This document shows, one piece after another, positions 30,026 to 38,643 of a stretch of DNA of 64,000 bases (position 1 is its first letter; each line of letters begins with the position of its first letter). A program made the position numbers and the translations under genes. Where the stretch lies: positions 806,001-870,000 of the forward strand of contig NZ_MLQQ01000001.1 in the NCBI RefSeq assembly GCF_001865995.1. The letters are read 5' to 3'. The notes under the pieces were generated by a model that was not told the DNA's origin, did no database searches, and worked only from the letters and a program-made list of their open reading frames with translations. The DNA is from Anaerobacillus arseniciselenatis. GTDB taxonomy: Bacteria > Bacillota > Bacilli > Bacillales > Anaerobacillaceae.

Positions 30026-30892
30026 TTACTCCTTTTTAAACGTCCAACCATCTTTTTGGTAGATTTTACCTTCTTTTAGCAACTTTCCTAATGCTCGTTT
30101 AAAAGAACCTTTACTCATATTAAACTTTTGCTTGATAATGATCGGATCTGACTTATCTGTATACGGCATTCCGCCATCTCTTTTTAGTAAAAAATCAAAA
30201 ATTGTGTCAGCATCATCATGGCGACGTTCATGAGCTTTCGGTTGCATTGAAATATTAATTTTCCCGTCATCACGAACAAAGGTCACCCTTGCTGTCAACA
30301 CCTTTCCAAGGTGCAACTCCTCTGAAGTTTCATTAAAATGAAGAAAAGCAATATAACTTTGTTCTGTAAAAACAAAGGCACCTTTTTCAGAAAAAGAATA
30401 AACCGTCCCAGTGATTTCACTATTCAAAATCGTTTTTGGTGCTTCAGATGCCGTCTCTTCTACTGGCGTGCCTCTTAAAAGGCGTCCCATTAAACGTCCT
30501 TTTTTATCAAAGGTAAGTGAAACCGGTACCTTTTCACCTACCTTTGGCCATAGTGAACGGTCACTACCAAGATCGTCCATCGACAAAAATAAATCACGGG
30601 AAATTCCATTATAAAGGAACACTCCGTCCTTTTCATTTACCGAGACAACTTCTAACCAATCAAAATTACTGTCTAATGAAATAATTGGCTCTTCCATAGT
30701 TGCCGAAAGACGTCCATGGTGATCATGAAATAAAAAAACTTCTATTGATTGCCCTACTTCAATTGCTTCTGTCACTTGTCTATTGTGAAGAAGAATATCT
30801 TCTATTTCCTTGTTGTTGTCTGTTAAAAAGTAACCAAAATCTGCTTTTCGTTCAACTGTTAACTGAACGATCATTCCTGGTTTTAATTCCAT
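30026..30892 (-). CDS. cvfB: CvfB-like S1 RNA-binding protein
   Basis: 288 residues. Tandem S1-like OB domains (GMIVQLTVERKADFGYFL; GTVYSFSEKGAFVFTE) are followed by a C-terminal winged helix (IIKQKFNMSKGSFKRALGKLLKEGKI). CvfB binds RNA and affects virulence gene expression in Staphylococcus; the B. subtilis homologue YitL lies elsewhere. The ATG overlaps the rsfS stop (TAATG), so translation is coupled. Its insertion between rsfS and yqeM is a lineage difference. Confidence 0.88.
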   Translation of the reverse strand: MELKPGMIVQLTVERKADFGYFLTDNNKEIEDILLHNRQVTEAIEVGQSIEVFLFHDHHGRLSATMEEPIISLDSNFDWLEVVSVNEKDGVFLYNGISRDLFLSMDDLGSDRSLWPKVGEKVPVSLTFDKKGRLMGRLLRGTPVEETASEAPKTILNSEITGTVYSFSEKGAFVFTEQSYIAFLHFNETSEELHLGKVLTARVTFVRDDGKINISMQPKAHERRHDDADTIFDFLLKRDGGMPYTDKSDPIIIKQKFNMSKGSFKRALGKLLKEGKIYQKDGWTFKKE

Positions 30893-31245
30893 TATGCTAA
30901 TACCTCTTCTATATCTATTGTAGGGGCATCTCCCCAGAGCTTTTCTAAATTGTAATATACACGTTCGTCTTTATGAAACACATGTACTACGACGTCATCT
31001 AAATCGATAAGTACCCAACGCGCTTGATCAAAACCTTCAAGCCTCTTTAATTCAATGTCCTGTGCTTGAGCAGATTTTTTAATTTCTGTTGCGATCGCTT
31101 GAACTTGTTTTTCTGAATTACCGTTACAAATTAAAAAATAATCAGAAATTAATGATATCCCCTTCATATCTAAAACCGTTATATTTTCTGCTTTTTTATC
31201 GTCAGCAGCTTTCACCGCAATTTGCAATACGTTATTTTCTTTCAT
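30892..31245 (-). CDS. rsfS: Ribosomal silencing factor RsfS
   Basis: 117 residues of the Iojap/RsfS family, with MKGISLISDYFLICNGNSEKQVQAI and RWVLIDLDDVVVHVF conserved. It binds L14 of the 50S subunit and blocks subunit joining under nutrient limitation. It lies between yqeK and cvfB with a one-base stop/start overlap to cvfB. Confidence 0.94.
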   Translation of the reverse strand: MKENNVLQIAVKAADDKKAENITVLDMKGISLISDYFLICNGNSEKQVQAIATEIKKSAQAQDIELKRLEGFDQARWVLIDLDDVVVHVFHKDERVYYNLEKLWGDAPTIDIEEVLA

Positions 31246-31248
31246 ATT

Positions 31249-31815
31249 TTAATTTTCCTCCTTTAAGATAAGACTATTATAGACAGCAAGTGTATCCGGA
31301 AAAACTGGTTGCTGTTTTTTCATTAAAAAGTTGATCGTATTTGATATCGACGTGATTAAAGCATTATTTAAATCACTAAAAGCCATCTCACGAACTTCCT
31401 CTACACCGGGAAATTGACGATTAGGCTCAATATAATCGGAAATAAAGATAATTTTTTCAAGCAGCGTCATTTTCAGTCTTCCTGTTGTATGATAACGAAT
31501 TCCATTTAAAACTTCTTCATCATATATTTCTACTTCTTTTTTCACTAAATATGCACCAACTGGGGCATGAAGTAACTCAACACCATATTTTAACAGGCGT
31601 TCGTCCATTTGCTGTTCAGAAACAATTTTTCTCATCTCGTCTATTGGTCGAAACTTGGCATAGTCATGAAAAATAGCTGCTAATTCGACTTTGGATTCAT
31701 CTGCACCGTATATTTGGGCTAATTTGACTGCAGTCTCCATCACTCCTACCGTATGAACATAGCGCTTTTCTGTCAATTGTTGTTTGACAACGTTTAAAGC
31801 TTCTACTCTATCCAT
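31249..31815 (-). CDS. yqeK: YqeK, HD-domain Ap4A hydrolase
   Basis: 188 residues. HD-superfamily metal ligands are seen: VHTVGVMETA, FHDYAKF (HD), and the downstream IRYHTTGR and ISDYIEPNRQFPG. Family members symmetrically hydrolyse diadenosine tetraphosphate. It overlaps the end of nadD by eight bases. Confidence 0.93.
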   Translation of the reverse strand: MDRVEALNVVKQQLTEKRYVHTVGVMETAVKLAQIYGADESKVELAAIFHDYAKFRPIDEMRKIVSEQQMDERLLKYGVELLHAPVGAYLVKKEVEIYDEEVLNGIRYHTTGRLKMTLLEKIIFISDYIEPNRQFPGVEEVREMAFSDLNNALITSISNTINFLMKKQQPVFPDTLAVYNSLILKEEN

Positions 31816-32380
31816 AAAGTTGACGCTCCTTTATATATGCTAAAACATGATCGGGCAGTAAATAGCGAATGGAACGCCCTTGTTTCAATCTTTCTCTTAT
31901 ATCTCGCGAAGAAATTTCTAGTTGCGGTACATTTATTAAGACTAAGTTATCACTATAAATAGATGTACTAATAAAACCAGGCCGTTTTACCCCAACAAAA
32001 GTCACTAAATTTAATAACTCATCAATTTCCTTCCACTTTGGCAAATATTCAATCATATCCCCACCAATAATAAAGTAAAAGTCGTTCTCTTTATACATTG
32101 CCGTTAATTCTTTCATCGTTTCTATCGTATAAGATGGACCATTCCGTTCAAATTCAATTAAAGAAAGCTTAAAAAATGGATGGTCATTTATTGCTTTTTT
32201 TACCATTTCAATACGATCTTCGTCTGAACATAGATTACTTCCTTTTTTATGAGGAGGTATCTTCGTTGGCATAAACCATACTTCGTCTAATTGACAAGCT
32301 TCTAATGCTTGTTCAGCGATTAGCAAATGGCCAAAATGCGGAGGATCGAAAGTACCACCCAATAATCCTATTTTCCGCAA
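31808..32380 (-). CDS. nadD: Nicotinate-nucleotide adenylyltransferase
   Basis: 190 residues from a TTG at 32380 (MRKIGLLGGTFDPPHFGHL), with GGGGGGA upstream. The longer open frame to 32446 runs into yhbY and is rejected. Nucleotidyltransferase motifs are GTFDPPHFGH and ISSRDIRERL. It makes NaAD from NaMN and ATP in NAD synthesis. Confidence 0.95.
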   Translation of the reverse strand: MRKIGLLGGTFDPPHFGHLLIAEQALEACQLDEVWFMPTKIPPHKKGSNLCSDEDRIEMVKKAINDHPFFKLSLIEFERNGPSYTIETMKELTAMYKENDFYFIIGGDMIEYLPKWKEIDELLNLVTFVGVKRPGFISTSIYSDNLVLINVPQLEISSRDIRERLKQGRSIRYLLPDHVLAYIKERQLYG

Positions 32381-32396
32381 AAAAAGTCCCCCCTCA

Positions 32397-32687
32397 TTAA
32401 GGTAATTGTATATTTTTATTTTCCCTCGACTCTTTATAAAGTACAATCGTATTGCCGATAATTTGAACTAATTCAGATCGTGTCCCAGCAGATAATCGCT
32501 TAGCGACTTCTTCTTTGTCCATTTCACAACTTTGCAAAACACTCACTTTCAATAGTTCTCTCGCTTCTAATGCATCTGCAATTTGCTTTACCATATTTTC
32601 ATTGACGCACCCTTTTCCTACTTGAAAAATTGGGTTAAGATGATGCGCTTCTGCGCGCAAAAAGCGTTTTTGTTTTCCTGTTAACAT
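32397..32687 (-). CDS. yhbY: YhbY/YqeI, CRM-domain RNA-binding protein
   Basis: 96 residues. CRS1-YhbY fold: LTGKQKRFLRAEAHHLNPIF, QVGKGCVNENMVKQI (GxxG-type loop) and the C-terminal IGNTIVLYKES. It is associated with pre-50S ribosomal particles. It overlaps aroE by seven bases. Confidence 0.93.
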   Translation of the reverse strand: MLTGKQKRFLRAEAHHLNPIFQVGKGCVNENMVKQIADALEARELLKVSVLQSCEMDKEEVAKRLSAGTRSELVQIIGNTIVLYKESRENKNIQLP

Positions 32688-33538
32688 GATGTTCCTCCTA
32701 ATTGTGTAATTACTTTATTCATCATTCTTTTTGTATCCGGTTCAATGCCTGTCCACTTGTGAAAAGCTAGGGCCCCTTGCATCGCAAACATGCCTACACC
32801 ATTATGAATAATAGCTCCCTTTTCTTCCCCTAATTGCAACCACCTTGTTTTAAGTGGATTATATATTAAATCACTTAATACAACATTTCGCTTAATATGA
32901 TCTACTGCAATTGGAATTCCTTCGACATTCGGGCTCATCCCTATTGAAGTGGTATTGATAATAATATCATAAACTTCAATATTAGCTTCTGCTTCTTTTA
33001 AGGAAACAATGTCCATGGATGTATTATTACATTTATTGTAATTGTTATAATTGTTTTTGATCTCTTTAGCCTTTTCTAAAGTCCTATTAGTGAGCGCAAG
33101 TTTTTTCACACCGTGATCACAAATTGCAGTAACAACTGCTCGGCTAGCTCCACCAGCGCCAATGACTAATACGTTACTTTCTAATATCGGCTTTTGTATG
33201 ACCGTTAATAAAGAAGATAAATATCCTCTTCCATCTGTATTATAACCAATTAAACGCCCATTGTTATTGACAACCGTATTTACTGCTCCAATCATTTTCG
33301 CTTCTTCATCAATTTCATCTAGAAATTCCATGACTTTTACTTTATGTGGAATCGTTACGTTAAATCCTGAAACATTTAAAACTTTAAATGCAGCAATCGC
33401 TTCCTTTAAATCCCCTTCTTCTATATCAAAAGCATGGTAATGTCCATCAATTCCTAGTTGATTAAACGCATCATTATGCATAAGAGGCGACATTGAATGA
33501 CCGACAGGATGCCCTATTAAACCAAAAAGCTTCTCCAA
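32681..33538 (-). CDS. aroE: Shikimate dehydrogenase
   Basis: 285 residues from the TTG at 33538 (MEKLFGLIGHPVGHSMSPLMHN), after GGGGGAGAGG. Upstream in-frame codons come from a palindromic repeat and are not coding. The shikimate-binding segment is GHPVGHSMSPLMHN with NVTIPHKVKVMEFLD (catalytic Lys), and the NADPH-binding loop is GAGGASRAVV. It reduces 3-dehydroshikimate to shikimate. It lies directly after yqeH in the operon. Confidence 0.95.
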   Translation of the reverse strand: MEKLFGLIGHPVGHSMSPLMHNDAFNQLGIDGHYHAFDIEEGDLKEAIAAFKVLNVSGFNVTIPHKVKVMEFLDEIDEEAKMIGAVNTVVNNNGRLIGYNTDGRGYLSSLLTVIQKPILESNVLVIGAGGASRAVVTAICDHGVKKLALTNRTLEKAKEIKNNYNNYNKCNNTSMDIVSLKEAEANIEVYDIIINTTSIGMSPNVEGIPIAVDHIKRNVVLSDLIYNPLKTRWLQLGEEKGAIIHNGVGMFAMQGALAFHKWTGIEPDTKRMMNKVITQLGGTSC

Positions 33539-33555
33539 ACTACCTCTCCCCCTTT

Positions 33556-33648
33556 TTCTAGTGTTGAGTTTTGAGTGTTGAGTTTTTTGCTTAGACTTCG
33601 AAGCGATACAAAAGCAACTCATAACTCAAAACTCTTCACTCAAAACTA
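33556..33648. repeat. Heptad-based palindromic repeat (TTTTGAG family), copy 3
   Basis: GTTGAGTTTTGAGTGTTGAG...ACTTCGAAGC...CAACTCATAACTCAAAACTC forms a hairpin between yqeH and aroE, inside the transcription unit. It closely resembles 18648-18746. Confidence 0.85.
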
Positions 33649-34749
33649 AATAAGTGCTTTCCTCACCGACACTGCAACGCCCTTTGGGGCATATGCTGCG
33701 ACAATTCCCTTTTGTTCGACTGTGACCCACCCTAGACCTGAAAAGACGATATCGATTTTCTCTTCATTTACTTTAAACTCATGCCTTACTAAGGGTGGGA
33801 AGTTTTCAACCCCTTTTCCTGGTGGTTGCAACATATCCCCAACATGGTTTTTATATAAATCGTCTGCTTTTTCGAGCTTCGTTCGATGAATGTTAATTTC
33901 ATTTGACACATAGCAAACTAAAGAATTTCTACCCCCTGAAATGTAATCAAGTCGAGCTAGTCCACCAAAAAACAATGTTTGCTCTTCATTTAGTTGAAAA
34001 ACTTTCGCTTTTATTTCTTTTTTTGGAGTAATCGTTTTTAACTCTTTTTTTGTTACAAAGTGTGCCATTTGGTGATGGTTAATGATCCCTGGCGTATCAA
34101 ATAATGAACTGCCATCGTCAAGCGGAATATCAATCATATCTAATGTTGTTCCAGGAAAATGAGAAGTGGTTATGAACTGCTCTTCATCCCCTCCGAATTC
34201 ACTAATAAGACCGTTAATAAATGTTGATTTCCCTACATTTGTGCAACCGACTACATAAACGTCTTTTTTCTGGCGAAAGTGTTCAATCGCATCAGCTAAT
34301 TCAAGAATACCTTTACGTTTTTCGGCACTAATTAAAAAAACATCCTCTGGCTTTAATCCTAATTCCTTGGAAGAATACTTCATCCAATTGATTAACTTGT
34401 TATGATTTAAACCTTTTGGTAATAAATCTACTTTATTACCTACTAATAAAACTTTATTACCTCCTACAAACCGGTGTAACCCAGGTAACCAACTTCCATT
34501 AAAATCAAAGATATCTACAATTTTGACAATTAAAGCATCCCGTTTTCCAAGTTCATTTAATATTTTCAAGAAATCATCGTCGGTTAATGAAACATCTTGA
34601 ACTTCATTATAATGTTTTAACCGAAAGCATCGCTGGCAAATAAGTATATCTTTTTCTAGAGCAGATTTAGGAACAAAACCCAATTCTTCTTTATTTTCTG
34701 TTTGTACCTTTACTCCACAACCTGAACAAATCAAATCTCGCTCAATCAA
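33646..34749 (-). CDS. yqeH: Ribosome biogenesis GTPase YqeH
   Basis: 367 residues starting at a TTG (MIERDLICSGCGVKVQTE), after AGGAGG. The zinc finger is CSGCG...CQRCFRLKHYNE. GTPase motifs are circularly permuted as in the family: NKVDLLP (G4), SAEKRKG (G5), GCTNVGKSTF (G1), then DTPG (G3). It is needed for 30S assembly. In B. subtilis yqeG lies just upstream; here the upstream gap has none. Confidence 0.95.
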   Translation of the reverse strand: MIERDLICSGCGVKVQTENKEELGFVPKSALEKDILICQRCFRLKHYNEVQDVSLTDDDFLKILNELGKRDALIVKIVDIFDFNGSWLPGLHRFVGGNKVLLVGNKVDLLPKGLNHNKLINWMKYSSKELGLKPEDVFLISAEKRKGILELADAIEHFRQKKDVYVVGCTNVGKSTFINGLISEFGGDEEQFITTSHFPGTTLDMIDIPLDDGSSLFDTPGIINHHQMAHFVTKKELKTITPKKEIKAKVFQLNEEQTLFFGGLARLDYISGGRNSLVCYVSNEINIHRTKLEKADDLYKNHVGDMLQPPGKGVENFPPLVRHEFKVNEEKIDIVFSGLGWVTVEQKGIVAAYAPKGVAVSVRKALI

Positions 34750-34778
34750 CAGTAAATCCTCCTAAAAGTACTTTATTT

Positions 34779-34832
34779 TATGACAGTCCCATAAGTGTCT
34801 GGCACTTTTTGTTTTGGGATCGCCCCTATTTT
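34779..34832. repeat. Half copy of the GTGTCTGACAC-core hairpin
   Basis: GACAGTCCCATAAGTGTCTGGCACTTTTTGTTTTGGGATCGCCCC shares GTGTCTG and TTTGTTTTGGGA with the 22188-22312 cruciform. AAGTGTCTGGCACTT is a small palindrome. It lies upstream of yqeH. From 34833 to 35053 only AT-rich DNA is seen. Confidence 0.65.
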
Positions 34833-35053
34833 TTATGCGTTTAATATTTACAACGGATTTTTTATAGGTATTCATTTCTGACTTTACTATAAATATCCGT
34901 TAATGGTATTTTACCACTACAAATTATACATTATAAAACATATCATATTCCCGTTTCAATCTGTATTATTATTTTCCTCTATTATTTAATAGCTATTACA
35001 CATATTAAAATTTCTCTTCTACTTTTTTATTCCTCCAAAAAATCTAACACTCG

Positions 35054-35166
35054 AATGAATTTCGTAATTACCTAAATTGAGCCATATCAGACTATATGTA
35101 GTTGTGAGCGTTTTAACGCAACTATATAGTCTGATATGGCGATAATATTGAAATATGAAATTCATT
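35054..35166. repeat. Palindromic MITE-like element, copy 2
   Basis: Ends AATGAATTTCGTAATTACC and TATGAAATTCATT are inverted. The interior GCCATATCAGACTATATGTAGTTG mirrors CAACTATATAGTCTGATATGGC almost perfectly. It is about 113 bp, with one long hairpin and no ORF. Confidence 0.9.
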
Positions 35167-35233
35167 AAACATGAAAAGAAAATTTGAAAAAATAATAAAA
35201 AGTTTTCGACAAAATTTATCAGTGATCTACATA

Positions 35234-35331
35234 TGTGGATAACCTTATACACAAATCCCCATTGAAATAACAAGCTTTCTCCATGTTACAAACAACTTGC
35301 TAACAGTTTATCCACTGTATTTTGTGGATAA
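35234..35331. promoter_or_regulatory. DnaA-box cluster upstream of sda
   Basis: TGTGGATAA at 35234-35242 and 35323-35331 (perfect boxes, reverse orientation), TTATACACA at 35245-35253 (perfect TTATNCACA) and TTATCCACT at 35308-35316 (one mismatch). Four boxes within 100 bp sit just upstream of the sda promoter. DnaA control of sda is established in B. subtilis. Confidence 0.88.
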
Positions 35332-35340
35332 AACGAACGG

Positions 35341-35369
35341 TTGTTCCTTTTTATTGTACATGGTAGAAT
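35341..35369 (+). promoter_or_regulatory. Promoter of sda
   Basis: TTGTTC (35341-35346), 17-bp spacer, TAGAAT (35364-35369), immediately downstream of the last DnaA box. Confidence 0.7.
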
Positions 35370-35470
35370 TTAGTTACAAACTAACACAACTTACTAAATA
35401 TATGAAAGAAACGCTATATATATGCCAATAATTTTTTAAGGAGGTGGAGCTGCTTATAGCAGCGGAAATA

Positions 35471-35611
35471 ATGAAAAACTTATCAGATGACTTATTAATC
35501 GAAACGTATTATAAAGCTATTGAATTAAAACTCAGTGCGGACTTCATTTTTTTAATTAAAGAAGAAATCGAAAGAAGATCGTTAATAGACGAAATAAGAA
35601 AAACCTCTTAA
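35471..35611 (+). CDS. sda: Sporulation histidine kinase inhibitor Sda
   Basis: 46 residues from the ATG at 35471. [15 protein letters not shown] and KEEIERRSL align with Sda of B. subtilis, which has the same length. Sda is a helical-hairpin antikinase that blocks KinA autophosphorylation when replication is perturbed. The strong AAGGAGG lies about 24 bases upstream of this ATG, too far for ordinary use. An in-frame CTG at 35450 would be closer, so a seven-residue N-terminal extension from a non-canonical start is possible. Confidence 0.93.
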   Translation: MKNLSDDLLIETYYKAIELKLSADFIFLIKEEIERRSLIDEIRKTS

Positions 35612-35616
35612 TCGAG

Positions 35617-35665
35617 TGAATTTCATAATCCCAATAGACTAGCCACATCCATCTACATGTACTTA
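35617..35665. repeat. Half copy of the GAATTTCATAATT palindromic element
   Basis: GAGTGAATTTCATAATCCCAATAGACTAGCCACATC followed by TCTACATGTA matches one arm of the 113-117 bp element; the return arm is missing. Confidence 0.55.
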
Positions 35666-35684
35666 AATTAAATAAACAAACACA

Positions 35685-35713
35685 AAAGGTGAGCTATTTA
35701 TAAGCTCACCTTT
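35685..35713. terminator. Terminator between sda and the small membrane gene
   Basis: AAAGGTGAGCT-ATTTATA-AGCTCACCTTT, a perfect 11-bp stem, overlaps the stop codon of the minus-strand gene. GAATTTTT follows on the plus strand. Confidence 0.75.
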
Positions 35714-35897
35714 GAATTTTTATATATTCTCTTGGTCGAAAACGTTCAAATGTATCTTCCCCGTCAATTACAAACGGTTCGATTTGTCCGGTACGATCAT
35801 CTGTATAGTACCTTTTTTCATTTATTTCATTTGCCCACCAAGCTACAACGAACAAAATTGTGAATATACCTACAGCAACAACTACTTTCCTAAGCAT
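35706..35897 (-). CDS. Small single-pass membrane protein, unknown
   Basis: 63 residues from the ATG at 35897, eight bases after AAGGG. One N-terminal TM helix (about residues 4-20, VVVAVGIFTILFVVAWW) is followed by a charged cytoplasmic or external tail (EINEKRYYTDD...RPREYIKIQR). I do not recognise the family. It lies convergent to sda and divergent from the Mrp operon. Confidence 0.65.
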   Translation of the reverse strand: MLRKVVVAVGIFTILFVVAWWANEINEKRYYTDDRTGQIEPFVIDGEDTFERFRPREYIKIQR

Positions 35898-36222
35898 AAT
35901 ACTCACCCTTCACTCTCTACAAACATACTTGTAATAATAGTTTTCTTTATAAGGATGGCGCTAGTACGGTAAATATATACATATTTTTTTGGTGACAATT
36001 TATCATGAAATTAAAAACAGTCTATTTATTTAAGGTGAAAAAAAATTTTTTTTTGCTATTTTTGCTTAGTTTCTTCTTATTTAATAATTTTTATATAAAT
36101 GACAGAGTCTATTAGAGTAAAGGATGCAACAGCATTCATTTTAGTATATAATTTTATTGGCTATAAGGCGAAGAGTGTACTAATTTGTCAACTGAAAAAT
36201 TTTAGAATAGGGGGTATATCAT

Positions 36223-38643
36223 TTGTCATTGTTACATCTCGTAATTTTAGCACCATTTGTCTTGGCGATACTTGTACCATTTTTATATAAGTATGTTCGT
36301 CAAGTACATACTGGATGGTTCGTAATGATCCTTCCATTAACTTTGTTCATTTATTTCCTGCAGTTTCTACCGATGATTTCACGAGGTGAAACAATTTATG
36401 AACAACAGCCTTGGATACCATCACTTGGAATAAACTTTGATGTTTATGTTGATGGTTTAGGTCTTTTGTTCGGGCTTTTAATTACAGGAATCGGGACACT
36501 TGTTGTATTGTATTCAATCTACTATTTATACAACAAAAAGAAGGAGTCTCTTCATAATTTTTATGTCTATTTACTAATGTTTATGGGGGCAATGCTAGGG
36601 GTTGTTTTCTCAGACAACTTAATGACACTTTACATTTTTTGGGAATTAACTAGTTTAGCATCTTCTTTATTAATTGCCTATTGGTTCCATAAAGAACGTT
36701 CTCGTTATGGAGCACAAAAGTCAATGCTTATCACAGTTTCTGGTGGGTTTGCAATGCTAGCAGGTTTCTCATTACTTTACGTAATGACAAATACGTTTAG
36801 TATAAGAGAAATTATCGCTCAAGCAGATGTAATTGTAACTAGTCCGCTATTTATTCCAGCTATGTTACTCGTGTTAGCTGGTGCATTTACAAAATCTGCT
36901 CAATTTCCATTCCACATTTGGTTACCAGATGCAATGGAGGCACCTACACCAGTAAGTGCTTATTTACACTCTGCAACAATGGTTAAAGCAGGTATTTATT
37001 TAGTTGCTCGTTTAACACCAGTTTTTGGGATCACCCAACATTGGTTTTGGATTGTATCGGGCTTTGGAATATTTACACTTATATGGGGATCTGTTTCAGC
37101 TATACGACAAAAAGATTTAAAAGCAATTTTAGCTTTTTCTACGATAAGTCAATTAGGTTTAATTATGGCTTTACTTGGACTCGGTTCAGCAGCATTCCAT
37201 TATGACGTTGCGGTTGTTGGTACACTTTACTATACAGCTACATTAGCCGCTGTATTCCACCTTATAAACCACGCAACATTTAAAGGAAGTCTGTTTATGA
37301 TTGTCGGTATTGTTGACCACGAAACAGGGACAAGGGACATTCGCAAACTCGGTGGATTAATGGCTATTATGCCAATTACATTTACGGTAGCCTTAATTGG
37401 AACGTTATCAATGGCTGGTGTACCACCATTTAACGGTTTCTTAAGTAAGGAAATGTTCTTTACAGCTGCGCTAAATGCGACGACCATGGATATTTTTAAC
37501 ATGCAAACATTAGGGATTTTATTCCCTGTCATTGCTTGGATTGCAAGTATCTTTACATTTGCTTACTGTATATTAATGTTTTCTCGCACGTTCCTTGGAA
37601 AATTCAAACCTGAAAAACTAGAAAAAGAAGTACATGAAGCTCCTATTGGTTTATTAATTCCACCAATTGTCCTTGCTTCTTTAGTGGTTATTTTCGGGCT
37701 TTTTCCAAACCTTCTTGCTTACTCGATTATCGAGCCGACAATGGCTTCGATCTTACCGAATGTGTTAGCTGACGGGGAACGTTTCTACGTAAACATTTAT
37801 CATTGGCATGGATTTAATACAGAATTATTTATGACCATCGGAGTTGTAATTTTCGGTTCCCTAATCTACTTAAACTTAAAGAAATGGGCAGAAGTAAACT
37901 GGTTCTTAAGAGAAAGAGACCCATTAAACTGGGTATATGACAACTCTCTAGTATGGACAGTCAATGGTTCTATTAAAGTTACAAACATGCAAATGACTGG
38001 TTTGTTAAGAGATTATTTCGTGTTTATGACTGTATTTATCATCGGATTAATGGGTTATACGATGATAAAATATAATATTTTTGCGATTGATTTAGCAAAC
38101 GTTGCTGAAGTTTCACCTTACGTTTTAATTTTAGTTATTGTTTTACTTGCTACAACTGTACTTCTACCGTTTATTTCTCATAGAATTACAGCAATCGTAG
38201 CGACTGGGGTCATTGGATTCTTAATTGCCCTACTCTTTGTTGTGTTCCGTGCACCAGACTTAGCATTAACACAGCTTTTAGTTGAAACAGTAATGGTTGT
38301 TTTATTCCTTCTAGCGTTTTATCACTTACCAGAACTTAGAAAGGAAAAGTTTACGCCACGTTTTAAATTAACGAATTTAGTCGTATCTATTGGTGTAGGT
38401 TTAGTGATTACTCTCACTGCATTAAGTGCACATGCGTTTAGTCATGCTAATCCAATCCAGCCGATCTCAGACTACTTCGTTAAAAATTCTTATGAGCTTG
38501 CTGGCGGAAAAAACATGGTTAACGTTATCTTAGTTGACTTCCGTGGACTTGATACGATGTTAGAGGTATTAGTTCTAGCCATCGCGGCACTCGGAATCGT
38601 CGTCTTAATTAAACTTCGAATGACTGGGAAGGAGGATGTGTAA
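36223..38643 (+). CDS. mrpA: Na+/H+ antiporter subunit MrpA
   Basis: 806 residues, starting at a TTG after AGGGGGTATA. About 21 TM segments. The NuoL-like proton-translocating core is seen with LYIFWELTSLASSLL (key Glu), HIWLPDAMEAPTPVSAYLHSATMVKAGIY and GVPPFNGFLSKE. It is followed by the C-terminal MrpB-like/MbhE-type part (APDLALTQLLVETVMVVLFLL). Mrp complexes exchange cytoplasmic Na+ for protons and support growth at high pH or salt. It is the first gene of an intact seven-gene operon. Confidence 0.97.
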   Translation: MSLLHLVILAPFVLAILVPFLYKYVRQVHTGWFVMILPLTLFIYFLQFLPMISRGETIYEQQPWIPSLGINFDVYVDGLGLLFGLLITGIGTLVVLYSIYYLYNKKKESLHNFYVYLLMFMGAMLGVVFSDNLMTLYIFWELTSLASSLLIAYWFHKERSRYGAQKSMLITVSGGFAMLAGFSLLYVMTNTFSIREIIAQADVIVTSPLFIPAMLLVLAGAFTKSAQFPFHIWLPDAMEAPTPVSAYLHSATMVKAGIYLVARLTPVFGITQHWFWIVSGFGIFTLIWGSVSAIRQKDLKAILAFSTISQLGLIMALLGLGSAAFHYDVAVVGTLYYTATLAAVFHLINHATFKGSLFMIVGIVDHETGTRDIRKLGGLMAIMPITFTVALIGTLSMAGVPPFNGFLSKEMFFTAALNATTMDIFNMQTLGILFPVIAWIASIFTFAYCILMFSRTFLGKFKPEKLEKEVHEAPIGLLIPPIVLASLVVIFGLFPNLLAYSIIEPTMASILPNVLADGERFYVNIYHWHGFNTELFMTIGVVIFGSLIYLNLKKWAEVNWFLRERDPLNWVYDNSLVWTVNGSIKVTNMQMTGLLRDYFVFMTVFIIGLMGYTMIKYNIFAIDLANVAEVSPYVLILVIVLLATTVLLPFISHRITAIVATGVIGFLIALLFVVFRAPDLALTQLLVETVMVVLFLLAFYHLPELRKEKFTPRFKLTNLVVSIGVGLVITLTALSAHAFSHANPIQPISDYFVKNSYELAGGKNMVNVILVDFRGLDTMLEVLVLAIAALGIVVLIKLRMTGKEDV

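Noticed and set aside
35019..35273. 84-codon minus-strand frame upstream of sda
   Set aside because: Overlaps the palindromic element and the DnaA boxes, and has no ribosome site.
36099..36290. 63-codon plus-strand frame overlapping the mrpA start
   Set aside because: Out of frame with mrpA and without a supporting ribosome site; mrpA has a better one at the TTG.
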